From assembly GCA_043785105.1 (NCBI GenBank), contig JAYVXO010000198.1, positions 1 through 64,000 on the forward strand: a DNA stretch of 64,000 nucleotides, read 5' to 3'. The position numbers and the translations under genes were made by a program. A model generated the notes under the pieces. It did no database searches. It saw nothing but the letters and a program-made list of their open reading frames with translations, and was not told the origin of the DNA. The stretch comes from Fimbriiglobus sp043785105. Its GTDB lineage: Bacteria > Planctomycetota > Planctomycetia > Gemmatales > Gemmataceae. Below are positions 17,437-25,181 of this stretch, piece by piece (positions within the stretch are counted from its first letter, which is position 1; every line of letters starts with the position of its first letter).

Positions 17437-18062
17437 GCAACATTCTTGTCGGCGCAACCGGGTCCGTCGCCGCCGTGCGGATCCCGAAACTGTACGAGAC
17501 GCTCAGCGAAGCGGGCCACACCGTCAAAGTCGTTGCCACAAGTGCGGCGATGTACTTCTTCGACAAAAACAGCTTGCCGCAAGGCGTTCTGACCCAGGAC
17601 AGCGATGAATGGCCCGGCGGCCACTACGAACGTGGTGACGCGGTTCGGCACATCGAATTGCGAAACTGGGCGGACCTATTTTTAATCGCACCCCTGGACG
17701 CGAACACGATGGCTAAGCTCGCGGTCGGGTTGTGTGACAACGGCTTGACGTGCGTGTGGCGGGCGTGGGACTTGACGCGACCCGTGATCGTCGCACCCGC
17801 CATGAACACGCTGATGTGGCAAAACCCGTTCACCCGCAAACACCTTCGCGCCATCGGCGCCGATTTCGGTGCGACGCACGTTCCTGGTCATTTGGACGAC
17901 GAGTTACTGATCGCCCAAATCAACGACCGCGCCAAGCGGTTCCGCATCGTCCCGCCAATCTCGAAGCAACTGGCGTGTGGCGATGTCGGCGTCGGTGCGA
18001 TGGCCGAAGTGCCGGAGATTGTCGCGGCAGTTCAGTCACTGCTCGGATCAAGTGTTCAGTAG
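17433..18062 (+). CDS. coaC: phosphopantothenoylcysteine decarboxylase-like flavoprotein (CoaC domain)
   Basis: HFCD-family flavoprotein that would decarboxylate 4'-phosphopantothenoylcysteine using FMN. Motifs are NILVGATGSVAAVRIPKL (FMN phosphate site), VRHIELRNWADLFLIAPLDANT with the catalytic His, PAMNTLMWQNPFT (the PxMNxxMW motif) and LACGDVGVGAMAE with the substrate-clamp Cys. 209 residues is typical of a stand-alone decarboxylase, as in eukaryotes. Its ATG overlaps the coaB stop (17433-17436), so translation is coupled. It converges with the DUF1559 gene, the stops overlapping by 7 nt. Confidence 0.88.
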   Translation: MSNILVGATGSVAAVRIPKLYETLSEAGHTVKVVATSAAMYFFDKNSLPQGVLTQDSDEWPGGHYERGDAVRHIELRNWADLFLIAPLDANTMAKLAVGLCDNGLTCVWRAWDLTRPVIVAPAMNTLMWQNPFTRKHLRAIGADFGATHVPGHLDDELLIAQINDRAKRFRIVPPISKQLACGDVGVGAMAEVPEIVAAVQSLLGSSVQ

Positions 18063-18946
18063 TCGTCGGTTGACGGAATATCACCCGCCGCTTTCGTGAC
18101 CAGCGCGGCGAACGTGGTGTTGCGGATCGAATCGCGGATGAACCGCACGGAGCCGTCGGCGAAGCCGAAGTTCGCCCCGCTGGTGTGGAAGCTGTACACT
18201 TCGTTGTCGTTGGTGCAATTCATCACACACAGCCCGTAGCCTTGGCCATTCCCAACGGTCAGCGTGTCGGAGCCATCGAGGGCAATTTCTACATTCGGGT
18301 CGGCCCAACCTGCCGCGCTGGAGATGCCACTAATTTTCCGCCCCATTCGCCAGAGTTCCGGACGCCCGCCGTCTTCGACGACAAGAAACGTCTGACTAGT
18401 CCCGTCCGTGATTTCAACAATCCGACACGGGCGACTGGTCATGATGCCGTTCTCAGCGGGCGGGCTGTAAAGGGGCCATCCCGCCATGTTGCAATAGTTG
18501 GGGTTCACGCCGTGGTACACGGTGTAGTCGCTGATCGTCGGTCGGAATGACGACGTGGTGTCAAACCGTCCCCCCTCGTTGGGTGCCGACGGGCAGTACA
18601 TCAATTTGAGTTGCACGGTGGTCGTTGGCTGGTTGACGGGATCGTCCCAATCGCGCGTCAAATCGTAGCGAACATTACCCTGCTCAATGAACGGCAACAG
18701 CGGTGGCACGAAGGATCGCGTGGGGCTGGTCCACCGATACCCTTCGGGGAAGTAGCCGAAGGTACTCTCGTGGTTCATCAGCGCGAGCGAAAGTTGCTTA
18801 AGATTACTCTGACACTTCGCCCGCGCCGCTGCTTCACGGACCTTCTGGACAGCCGGTAACAGCAGCCCAATCAAAATGGCAATGATGGCAATGACGACGA
18901 GTAATTCGACGAGCGTAAACGCTGTGCGTTGCCGATGGGTACACAT
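18056..18946 (-). CDS. DUF1559 protein with type IV prepilin-like N-terminus
   Basis: Member of the large planctomycete DUF1559 family. The ATG at 18946 is chosen because the prepilin-like N-terminus TAFTLVELLVVIAIIAI starts about 9 residues in; the frame is open further upstream but overlaps the next gene. After the hydrophobic helix comes LLPAVQKVREAAARAKCQSN, the family hallmark, then a globular domain and the C-terminal FADGSVRFIRDSI motif. Length about 296 residues. The proteins are thought to be processed by a prepilin peptidase; a structural or surface role is inferred and not established. Located between coaC and a dual-kinase gene on the opposite strand. Confidence 0.92.
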   Translation of the reverse strand: MCTHRQRTAFTLVELLVVIAIIAILIGLLLPAVQKVREAAARAKCQSNLKQLSLALMNHESTFGYFPEGYRWTSPTRSFVPPLLPFIEQGNVRYDLTRDWDDPVNQPTTTVQLKLMYCPSAPNEGGRFDTTSSFRPTISDYTVYHGVNPNYCNMAGWPLYSPPAENGIMTSRPCRIVEITDGTSQTFLVVEDGGRPELWRMGRKISGISSAAGWADPNVEIALDGSDTLTVGNGQGYGLCVMNCTNDNEVYSFHTSGANFGFADGSVRFIRDSIRNTTFAALVTKAAGDIPSTDDY

Positions 18947-18990
18947 GGAAACCTTCGTGACAGAAGAGCGAGTGAATGGATTCCACAATC

Positions 18991-20694
18991 TTAGCCCAGT
19001 GGTCGCCCGTTGCGTTCGTTTTTTTCCACTTTTGATTGCGTGGCGAAAGCAATTTCGCGCCACCAGATTTTCCAGTCCGCCCCTGTTGGCTTGCGCCAAC
19101 CGAAGTAGGATTGCAACACCCGCAAACGGTCCGACCGCGTGACCGTAGTAGTCGCCACGAAGCTGGCGTTCAGTCTCGCCAAGTCACGAATGCGGACCGC
19201 CACAGGAACTTCCCGACCCACTTCAACGCCGACCAGGTCAATCAGAACCGGCTCTGCACTCAGTAGGTTTTTCGTCGCGTTTCGCATCAGGATGTTAGGG
19301 GCTTTCAAATCCCGATGGGACACTTGATGATCGTGCATGATGCGCAAGAGTCGCCCCAGTCGTTCGGCCCACGCACGCATGATGGCCAGGCGTTCCGGTA
19401 AGGTCGCGGCGGCAATCACCGCTTCGGGTAAACCGAGAGCATCCGGGATGTGTTCAAACAGCACGTACCCCGTCAGGGACACACCAAACTTACGGCGAAG
19501 AAACACGGCTAACGGGCGAGCCGTGGGCAAACCGCGATCGAGCAGATTGTTGCCAAACAGCCACGACCGCAGCGCCGGCGAGGGGCGAACGAGATTCTTC
19601 ACAACCGCAACCCACGCCTTCAAATGGAACCGTTTCGCAATCACGACATCGTTGCCAATCGGCACCACGGCAACCGTCGAACTCCGTGAATCCTTCAACA
19701 ACGTGGCATCCGGTTGCGTGAAGAGGCCATCGAGATTGTTGAGCCAATTCTCGACGAATTCATCCGGAACATCACGTCGCACGTAGCCAACAATCCCCGG
19801 TCGGTTGACCGCAAACGAGTCGCGGTTGTTGGTGCAATAGCGGGACAACCGCGCCGTCCAAAACCGATTGTTCGAAACTCGCGTTGCGCTCTCGATTTGC
19901 TTCGGCAACGTCGGATCGGTGGCATTGAGCCCGGTCCGTGCTGAACGATACGCCCGCCAAAATCGAAGCCGATCCGTGCGCGTAGCCCGCACCTGAAACC
20001 AACGGTTCAGGAGCACGAGATTGTCCAACACCATTTGCACGCCGGTAATCGGACCGATTCGCATCGCGTGTAAATCCATTAAGTAAAAAGTAGGGTTCAG
20101 TGGGTCTCGAACGTCAATCAAAAAGTTCCCCGGATGTGGATCGGGATGGATGATCCCATTGAATATCAGCTTCGCCACATATCTTGCAAATTGTCGCGTG
20201 ACGATCTGTCGAATCCAGGGCCTGAGTTGCGTCTCCAAATAATCCACGAACGGCACGGCACCGAATTGCTCGCGGGTGATGATGCAGCTTTCGCCCGGCC
20301 AGTGTTTGGAATCAGTGCCCCAGGCGAGTGGTTCGATGGTGTTGATGCCGAGGTGGTGGAGTGACACCGCGTTGTCAAATTCGAGTCGCGCTTTCGCCGG
20401 TCGCAAGACTTCGCGTGCCCACGACCTTGGCGTGTTGGCACGGCAGTGCTTCACGTACACCACGCCATTCGGCAACGTAACGCGGCTAATGGTGCGTTGC
20501 AGATTTTGCTTCACAAGTTGCACGCAACCGGCCCGTTCCCATGCCGCGAAGTCTGGCCCCACGTCGCCGAAGAGTTCGATGGCTGCCGGTTCGAGGTGCC
20601 AATGAAACCCGGATGCGAACACTGTTGGTTGCGAATTGCCCTCACCAACTGAGCGAAGCCTACGAACAAAGTGGCTAAACATCGGCCACCCCAC
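18991..20694 (-). CDS. tandem lipopolysaccharide-kinase-like (Kdo/WaaP) protein
   Basis: 567 residues with two protein-kinase-fold domains in one chain. Domain 1 (about 60-290) has VVYVKHC (K82), HPDPHPGNFLID (D185, N190) and YLMDLH (D207 in the DFG position). Domain 2 (about 340-545) has VVIAKRF (K354), SHRDLKAPNIL (D462, N467) and LIDLVG (D486). Both therefore retain the Lys, catalytic Asp, Asn and metal-binding Asp. This most resembles WaaP/InaA-type LPS core kinases. The start overlaps the preceding glycosyltransferase stop by 20 nt, consistent with a shared role in envelope glycan modification. Substrate and direction of phosphotransfer are inferred only from the family. Confidence 0.85.
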   Translation of the reverse strand: MGWPMFSHFVRRLRSVGEGNSQPTVFASGFHWHLEPAAIELFGDVGPDFAAWERAGCVQLVKQNLQRTISRVTLPNGVVYVKHCRANTPRSWAREVLRPAKARLEFDNAVSLHHLGINTIEPLAWGTDSKHWPGESCIITREQFGAVPFVDYLETQLRPWIRQIVTRQFARYVAKLIFNGIIHPDPHPGNFLIDVRDPLNPTFYLMDLHAMRIGPITGVQMVLDNLVLLNRWFQVRATRTDRLRFWRAYRSARTGLNATDPTLPKQIESATRVSNNRFWTARLSRYCTNNRDSFAVNRPGIVGYVRRDVPDEFVENWLNNLDGLFTQPDATLLKDSRSSTVAVVPIGNDVVIAKRFHLKAWVAVVKNLVRPSPALRSWLFGNNLLDRGLPTARPLAVFLRRKFGVSLTGYVLFEHIPDALGLPEAVIAAATLPERLAIMRAWAERLGRLLRIMHDHQVSHRDLKAPNILMRNATKNLLSAEPVLIDLVGVEVGREVPVAVRIRDLARLNASFVATTTVTRSDRLRVLQSYFGWRKPTGADWKIWWREIAFATQSKVEKNERNGRPLG

Positions 20695-21697
20695 CCGGCG
20701 TTGGGTGCAACAATTTGTCCAGCATCGCTACCCACAACCGCCCGCCTGCCGCCACGCTGTAATCCGTGACAAGCCGTTGTCGCCCGACTGTGCCAAGCTG
20801 GTGTCGCAGTTCTGCATTCGCCGCGAGTTGCTGAATCGCCTTCACCCATTCGTCCGTGGTCGTGGCCAAAAAGCCGGTCTCGTGGTTGCGAACCATCGTC
20901 GTGTGAACGCCAACCGGGTTTGTGACGACGGGCAACCCGGCGGCTTGGTATTGCAGAATCTTTAGCCCGCATTTACCCCGACTCCAAGGGTCGTCCGGAA
21001 TCCAACTAATGCCGATGTCCGCGTCCGCGATCTCGCGGGCTTCCGTCTCGGCGGACCACGGCACCGCATCGACCGGCAAGTTTTGAAACGCCAAAAACCG
21101 ATCGCAAATCAGTTTCAATCGAATACCCGGCACACGCCGCCCGATGACTTCGAGGCAATCGCGGAACTGCTCCAGCCCTTGCAACGTGCTCTGCGAACCC
21201 ACCCACACCATCCGCACGGTGGCAGTTGTACGATGCTCCGCGACGGGGTAGCGGTCCGGGTTCACACACGTCGGGATGGTCACGATTGTGGCATTGCTGG
21301 TGAACTTTCGCGCCTCAGCGGCCAGGAAATCGTTGCCCGCAACCACGGCATTAGCCGCCCGCATGATGCCGCGAAACCGCCGCGATCGCTTGAGGTTGTC
21401 GAAGCCTTTTGTGCTGTAAGAATCCCGCATCCAAACGGCATCATCGAAGTCGAAAATCAGCACCTTCACCGCGCGCCGCAGAATTCGCGTCTCGGTCCAG
21501 GACAACAATCGGCGCTGCAAAATCACGGCATCGGCGCCAGGTAGCGAACAGTAGAGGCGAATCCGCCCCCACGCCGATTGTGGCAGTTCGAGCAACTCCA
21601 GCGTGTAACCGGCTGCCTTCAGCACGTCCCGAAACGCCAGGAGGCGGTACCGCACACAGACGTGAGATTCGGAATCAACGAGCGCAACCAGATTCAT
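20675..21697 (-). CDS. glycosyltransferase family 4-like protein
   Basis: 340-residue GT-B-fold glycosyltransferase with no signal peptide or membrane segment. The N-terminal Rossmann half has YRLLAFRDVLKAAGYTLELLELP; the C-terminal half shows VRMVWVGSQSTLQGLEQF and the donor-site region GISWIPDDPWSRGKCGLKILQYQAAGLPVVTN, with the GT4-type KxLQYxAAGLPVV motif. It ends in the tandem-kinase gene (20-nt overlap), implying co-translation and probably a joint role in glycolipid or LPS assembly. Donor and acceptor cannot be read from sequence. Located 15 nt downstream of the smpB stop on the same strand. Confidence 0.88.
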   Translation of the reverse strand: MNLVALVDSESHVCVRYRLLAFRDVLKAAGYTLELLELPQSAWGRIRLYCSLPGADAVILQRRLLSWTETRILRRAVKVLIFDFDDAVWMRDSYSTKGFDNLKRSRRFRGIMRAANAVVAGNDFLAAEARKFTSNATIVTIPTCVNPDRYPVAEHRTTATVRMVWVGSQSTLQGLEQFRDCLEVIGRRVPGIRLKLICDRFLAFQNLPVDAVPWSAETEAREIADADIGISWIPDDPWSRGKCGLKILQYQAAGLPVVTNPVGVHTTMVRNHETGFLATTTDEWVKAIQQLAANAELRHQLGTVGRQRLVTDYSVAAGGRLWVAMLDKLLHPTPGGVADV

Positions 21698-21712
21698 CCC
21701 TGATCTCTCGTG

Positions 21713-22213
21713 TTAAATGTCGCGGCGTTTGCGGGACATCGCACGGTCGATTTCGCGCTTGGCTTCAGCGGTCTTGAGCGTTTGGCGTTTGTCGTGGGAT
21801 TGCTTCCCGCGTGCCACGGCGAGTTCGATCTTGGCGTACCCGTCCTTGAAGTACATCCGCAACGGCACCAGCGTGAAGCCTTGTTGGTCCGCCTTCGCCG
21901 CGAACTTCGTGATCTCGCTGCGCCGCATCAGCAGCTTGCGTTGGCGTTTCGGCTTGTGGTTCAGGCGGTTGCCGAAGGTGTATTCCGGAATCTCCGCGCC
22001 GATCAACCAGACTTCGTCCCGCTCGACCGTCGCATACGACTCGGTCAACGTCGCCTTGCCCTCTCGTAAACTTTTCACTTCCGTCCCGACCAGTACGACC
22101 CCGCACTCGATCCGGTCGAGAATTTCGTAATCGTGCAGCGCCCGTTGGTTGCGGCAGATGCCCACAATCACCGGCTCGCCGTCTTGGATTTCTTTCTTCG
22201 TCTGCTTCGCCAT
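21713..22213 (-). CDS. smpB: SmpB, tmRNA-binding protein
   Basis: SmpB binds tmRNA and delivers it to stalled ribosomes for trans-translation. Recognised by the family core NQRALHDYEILDRIECGVVL, GTEVKSLREGKATLTESYA, EVWLIGAEIPEYTFGN with the HxPxRxRKLL-like HKPKRQRKLLMRRSEI, and the Lys-rich C-terminal tail (GKQSHDKRQTLKTAEAKREI) that inserts in the mRNA channel. At 166 residues it is slightly longer than the usual 150-160. It is the first gene of a minus-strand run with the GT4 and dual-kinase genes. Divergent from the LigD-like gene, 69 nt between starts. Confidence 0.97.
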   Translation of the reverse strand: MAKQTKKEIQDGEPVIVGICRNQRALHDYEILDRIECGVVLVGTEVKSLREGKATLTESYATVERDEVWLIGAEIPEYTFGNRLNHKPKRQRKLLMRRSEITKFAAKADQQGFTLVPLRMYFKDGYAKIELAVARGKQSHDKRQTLKTAEAKREIDRAMSRKRRDI

Positions 22214-22282
22214 GTTGCCCTCGTGTGCGATATGTTAGCTGAAGTCGCACGCAGCGAACACATCAACCGGAGACGAGACAGA

Positions 22283-22633
22283 ATGCCCCGGTTCGCCATC
22301 CTGGAACACGATTGGCCGACCCGCCACTGGGATTTGCTGTTGGAACACGGCACCAACTTGAAGAGTTGGCGACTTCTTAAGGCACCGCACCCTGGGCAAT
22401 TCGTATACGCCGAACCCATCGCCGACCACCGTCTGTTGTACCTCGACTATGAAGGCGAAGTGTCCGGCGACCGGGGAACGGTCACGCAGTGGGACACCGG
22501 CGTGTACGAAGGCGAAATCGGCGAAACCTGGGCCGTGCAATGGGTCGGCAAGCGGTCCCAAGGGATCGCGCGCCTGATGCAGACTGACGATGGGTCATAC
22601 TTGTTTGGCACCACAGTTAATCCGATTATTTGA
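22283..22633 (+). CDS. stand-alone LigD phosphoesterase-like domain protein
   Basis: 116-residue protein; the ATG at 22283 gives MPRFAILEHDWPTRHWDLLLEHG. This matches the start of the 3'-phosphoesterase (LigD_N) domain, normally written RFVIQEHxATRxHxDLRLExxG, followed by LKSWRLLKAPHPG. The domain trims 3' phosphates/ribonucleotides during DNA end joining when fused to LigD ligase-polymerase. Here it is free-standing and short, with no ligase or Ku gene in the window. The conserved HxDxRLE residues are partly changed (HWDLLLEHG), so activity is uncertain. Its TGA stop is the first three bases of a perfect inverted repeat. Confidence 0.75.
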   Translation: MPRFAILEHDWPTRHWDLLLEHGTNLKSWRLLKAPHPGQFVYAEPIADHRLLYLDYEGEVSGDRGTVTQWDTGVYEGEIGETWAVQWVGKRSQGIARLMQTDDGSYLFGTTVNPII

Positions 22634-22703
22634 CAGGATCAACAAGATTGAACAGGATGAAAATCCAATCTTTCAATCCTGTTCAATCTTGTTGATCCTG
22701 TCA
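22631..22703. repeat. 28-bp perfect inverted repeat (GACAGGATCAACAAGATT type)
   Basis: Arms 22631-22658 and 22676-22703 are exact complements around a 17-nt loop. The left arm overlaps the TGA stop of the LigD-like gene, and the right arm ends about 26 nt before the ilvD stop, so the element lies between convergent genes. A REP-like or miniature interspersed element co-opted as a bidirectional transcription terminator is likely. The same sequence type recurs in many environmental bacterial genomes, from memory. Confidence 0.85.
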
Positions 22704-22728
22704 AAAGTCTTGTCTACCGACACGAGCA

Positions 22729-24456
22729 TCACCCCGTGACGGCGCCTTCGGAGGCGGAGTGGACTAGCTTCGCGTATTTTGCTAGCACGCCGCGTTCGAC
22801 GCGGAGGGCGGGCTTGACCCAGGCGGCTTGGCGGTTGGCGAGTTCGGTTTCGGGGACGTGGAGCGTGAGGGTTTTCTGCTCCGCGTCGATGGTGATCGAA
22901 TCGCCATCATGGACCAAGGCGATCGGGCCGCCGACCCAGGCTTCGGGGGAAACGTGGCCGACGACAAGGCCGTGCGTGCCGCCGCTGAAGCGACCGTCGG
23001 TGATGAGGCCGACGCTATCGCCTAGCCCTTGGCCCATCAACGCGCCGGTGATGCTGAGCATTTCACGCATCCCTGGCCCGCCGACCGGACCCTCACCTCG
23101 AATCACGACCACATCTCCGGCGACGATTTTTTGCGCGCGAATCGCTTGAAAACAGGCTTCTTCGCCGTCGAAAACCTTTGCGGGGCCGGTGATGCTCCGG
23201 TGCTTCAACCCGGCCACTTTCGCCACGCCACCGTCGGGGCAAAGGTTCCCTCGCAAGATGACAATGTGGCCGCGATTGTACAGCGGCTTGTCGAGCGGGT
23301 GGATGACCTTTTGCGGCTTGGCGTAGACGCTGGGTACGTCCTTTAAGTTCTCCGCGATCGTGCGCCCGGTGACCGTGGGGCAGTCGCCGTGCAGCATTCC
23401 GGCATCGAGCAGCGCCTTCAAAACCGCCGGTGTTCCGCCCACGCGGTAGAGGTCGAACATCACGTACTTGCCACCCGGTTTGAGGTCCGCGAGGTGTGGA
23501 ACTTTCGCGCCGAGGCGGTCGAAGTCATCCAGCGTCCACGGCACTCCGGCTTCGCGGGCAATGGCCATCAGGTGCAACACCGCGTTCGTGGAGCCACCCA
23601 GAGCCAGCACGAACGTGTACGCATTTTCCAGCGACTTCCGCGTGATGATGTCGCTGGGTCGCAGGTTGAGGTTGATGCAGTTCACCAAGGCTTTGCCGGC
23701 CTGGAACGCTTCCCGGTCTTTCGCCGCCGTGACCGCCGGGTTGCTGGCGCCGTAGGGCAGGCTCATCCCCATTGCTTCGATCGCGCTGGCCATCGTGTTG
23801 GCGGTGTACATGCCGCCACACGACCCCGCACCGGGGCAGCTTTCGCACTCGATTTTGTGCAGTTTCTTTTCGTCGATGGTACCGGCTTGAAACTTCCCGA
23901 CCGCTTCAAAGATGGACACAATGTCCACGTCCTCGCCGTCCGGCCCGATCCCCGGCATGATGCTGCCGCCGTACACAAAGACACTCGGCACGTTCAGCCG
24001 CGCCATCGCCATCACGCAGCCCGGCATGTTCTTATCGCACCCGCCGAACGCCAACAGGCCGTCGTGGTTCATCGCCCCGGCCACGGTTTCCAGGCAGTCC
24101 GCAATCACCTCCCGGCTGACTAGCGAATATCGCATCCCGCTGTGGCCCATGCTGATGCCGTCGGAGACCGTCGGCGCACCGAAGATTTGCGGCACCCCAC
24201 CGGCGGCGCGAATGCCTTCGATCCCTTTACGGGCTAATCGGTCGAGGTGGGAATTACATGGCGTGATGTCGCTAAACAGCGAGGCGACGCCGATCATCGG
24301 CTTGTCGAAGTCGTCGTTGTCGAACCCGACGCCGCGTAGCATGGCGCGGTTGGGCGCCCGACTCGGGCCGCCGGTGGTGGTCAAGCTCTTGCGTTGAGTC
24401 GGTTCCGTCGGGGTTGGTTCAATCGGGGTTGGCTCAATCGGGGTTGGCTCAATCAT
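22729..24456 (-). CDS. ilvD: dihydroxy-acid dehydratase
   Basis: IlvD dehydrates 2,3-dihydroxy-isovalerate and 2,3-dihydroxy-methylvalerate in valine, isoleucine and leucine synthesis, using an Fe-S cluster. Clear signatures: LLAFGGCDKNMPGCVMAMAR, IECESCPGAGSCGGMYTANTM, and GLITDGRFSGGTHGLVVGHVSPE. About 575 residues, normal except for an N-terminal extension of three near-identical IEPTP repeats encoded by 15-bp tandem DNA repeats. The catalytic domain effectively begins at RAPNRAMLRGVGFDNDDF. Functionally linked to leuA 8 kb away, though not in an operon. Divergent from the first pilin gene. Confidence 0.97.
   Translation of the reverse strand: MIEPTPIEPTPIEPTPTEPTQRKSLTTTGGPSRAPNRAMLRGVGFDNDDFDKPMIGVASLFSDITPCNSHLDRLARKGIEGIRAAGGVPQIFGAPTVSDGISMGHSGMRYSLVSREVIADCLETVAGAMNHDGLLAFGGCDKNMPGCVMAMARLNVPSVFVYGGSIMPGIGPDGEDVDIVSIFEAVGKFQAGTIDEKKLHKIECESCPGAGSCGGMYTANTMASAIEAMGMSLPYGASNPAVTAAKDREAFQAGKALVNCINLNLRPSDIITRKSLENAYTFVLALGGSTNAVLHLMAIAREAGVPWTLDDFDRLGAKVPHLADLKPGGKYVMFDLYRVGGTPAVLKALLDAGMLHGDCPTVTGRTIAENLKDVPSVYAKPQKVIHPLDKPLYNRGHIVILRGNLCPDGGVAKVAGLKHRSITGPAKVFDGEEACFQAIRAQKIVAGDVVVIRGEGPVGGPGMREMLSITGALMGQGLGDSVGLITDGRFSGGTHGLVVGHVSPEAWVGGPIALVHDGDSITIDAEQKTLTLHVPETELANRQAAWVKPALRVERGVLAKYAKLVHSASEGAVTG
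24405..24449. repeat. three 15-bp tandem repeats in the 5' end of ilvD
   Basis: Units 24405-24419, 24420-24434 and 24435-24449 are almost identical (CAATCGGGGTTGGCT for the last two). They encode IEPTP in frame on the minus strand. Because the unit is a multiple of three, copy-number change would lengthen or shorten the unstructured N-terminus without breaking the gene. Confidence 0.9.
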
Positions 24457-24690
24457 GGGGTCGGTCCTTCAGTGCTCGCGGGGTTCAATCGAAGTATCAC
24501 GATTCTATGGCGTCATCAAAAGCCCGGAAATATCGCAGAAATCCGGTTGTTCCGTTTGCACGGTGGCAATGCGTGATCTACATCTTTGGTGTAGTCGGAA
24601 CAACGGGGAATGATGCGGTGACGACGGCCCATGCGGGCTGGCACCCATCACCCAATCTCCGACATAGTTCTATCAACCTGGGAGAGGTCC

Positions 24691-24876
24691 ATGAACAAGC
24701 TCATCAAGAACGTCGTTACTTTCGTCAAGAAGGAAGATGGTCCAACGGCAGTCGAGTACGCCGTGATGTTGGCCCTCATCATCGTGGTCTGCATCGCCGC
24801 AGTCACCGCGATCGGTACGAACAGCAGCGCAACGTTCTCCGCAGTCGGTTCCGCCATCAAGCCAGCTTCGAGCTGA
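24691..24876 (+). CDS. Flp/Fap-type pilin 1
   Basis: 61 residues; start at ATG 24691 (MNKLIKNVVTFVKKEDGPTA), preceded by GAGAGG about 7 nt upstream. It has a short Lys-rich leader, a prepilin-peptidase-like Gly in EDGPTAVEYAVMLALI with the Flp motif GxxxxEYxxx, a single hydrophobic helix, and a Ser/Ala-rich tail ending KPASS. Flp pilins assemble Tad pili used in surface attachment. No tad, rcpA or prepilin-peptidase gene lies within the window, so the secretion machinery must be elsewhere. Near-duplicate of the next gene; a hairpin separates the two. Confidence 0.93.
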   Translation: MNKLIKNVVTFVKKEDGPTAVEYAVMLALIIVVCIAAVTAIGTNSSATFSAVGSAIKPASS

Positions 24877-24920
24877 GCCTGACGCGGGCCTTGTGCTCGC
24901 AGCAAAGTCAAAAACAAGCG

Positions 24921-24952
24921 ACGCCCCTGTTCATTACGATGCACAGGGGCGT
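24921..24952 (+). terminator. rho-independent terminator after pilin 1
   Basis: Arms ACGCCCCTGT (24921-24930) and ACAGGGGCGT (24943-24952) form a 10-bp stem with a 12-nt loop, followed by the T-rich TTTCGTTT. It lies about 45 nt after the first pilin stop and 40 nt before the second pilin start, so partial read-through could set the ratio of the two pilins. Confidence 0.8.
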
Positions 24953-24992
24953 TTTCGTTTGTTCTTCTCATACAATAAAGGTATCAAACACG

Positions 24993-25178
24993 ATGAAATA
25001 CTTGTTCAGCCCGCTCGTTCGCTTTCTGAAAGCCGAAGACGGACCCACGGCAGTGGAATACGCCGTCATGTTGGCCCTCATCATCATCGTTTGTATCGTG
25101 GCCGTCATCTCAATCGGGACCAGTAGCAGTGCAACTTTCTCCAAAGTCGGTGCCGTTATCAAACCCGCCTCAAGCTGA
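24993..25178 (+). CDS. Flp/Fap-type pilin 2
   Basis: 61 residues, ATG at 24993. Closely similar to pilin 1: AEDGPTAVEYAVMLALIIIV against EDGPTAVEYAVMLALIIVVC, and the shared C-terminal motif IKPASS. It differs in leader (MKYLFSPLVRFLK) and in several tail residues (GTSSSATFSKVGAV). Start supported by a pilin-like leader. Tandem duplication followed by divergence is inferred. A role as major and minor Flp pilin is possible but cannot be decided here. The gene ends 4 nt before the convergent membrane-protein gene stop. Confidence 0.93.
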   Translation: MKYLFSPLVRFLKAEDGPTAVEYAVMLALIIIVCIVAVISIGTSSSATFSKVGAVIKPASS

Positions 25179-25181
25179 GAG

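Noticed and set aside
24457..24690. Leader-peptide attenuator for ilvD analogous to leuA
   Set aside because: No short Leu/Val/Ile-rich frame or terminator hairpin was found upstream of ilvD.
24414..25178. Long plus-strand frame running across both pilin genes
   Set aside because: It is the pilin 2 frame extended upstream; the pilin 2 start at 24993 has a proper leader, and the upstream part overlaps pilin 1 in another frame without any motif.
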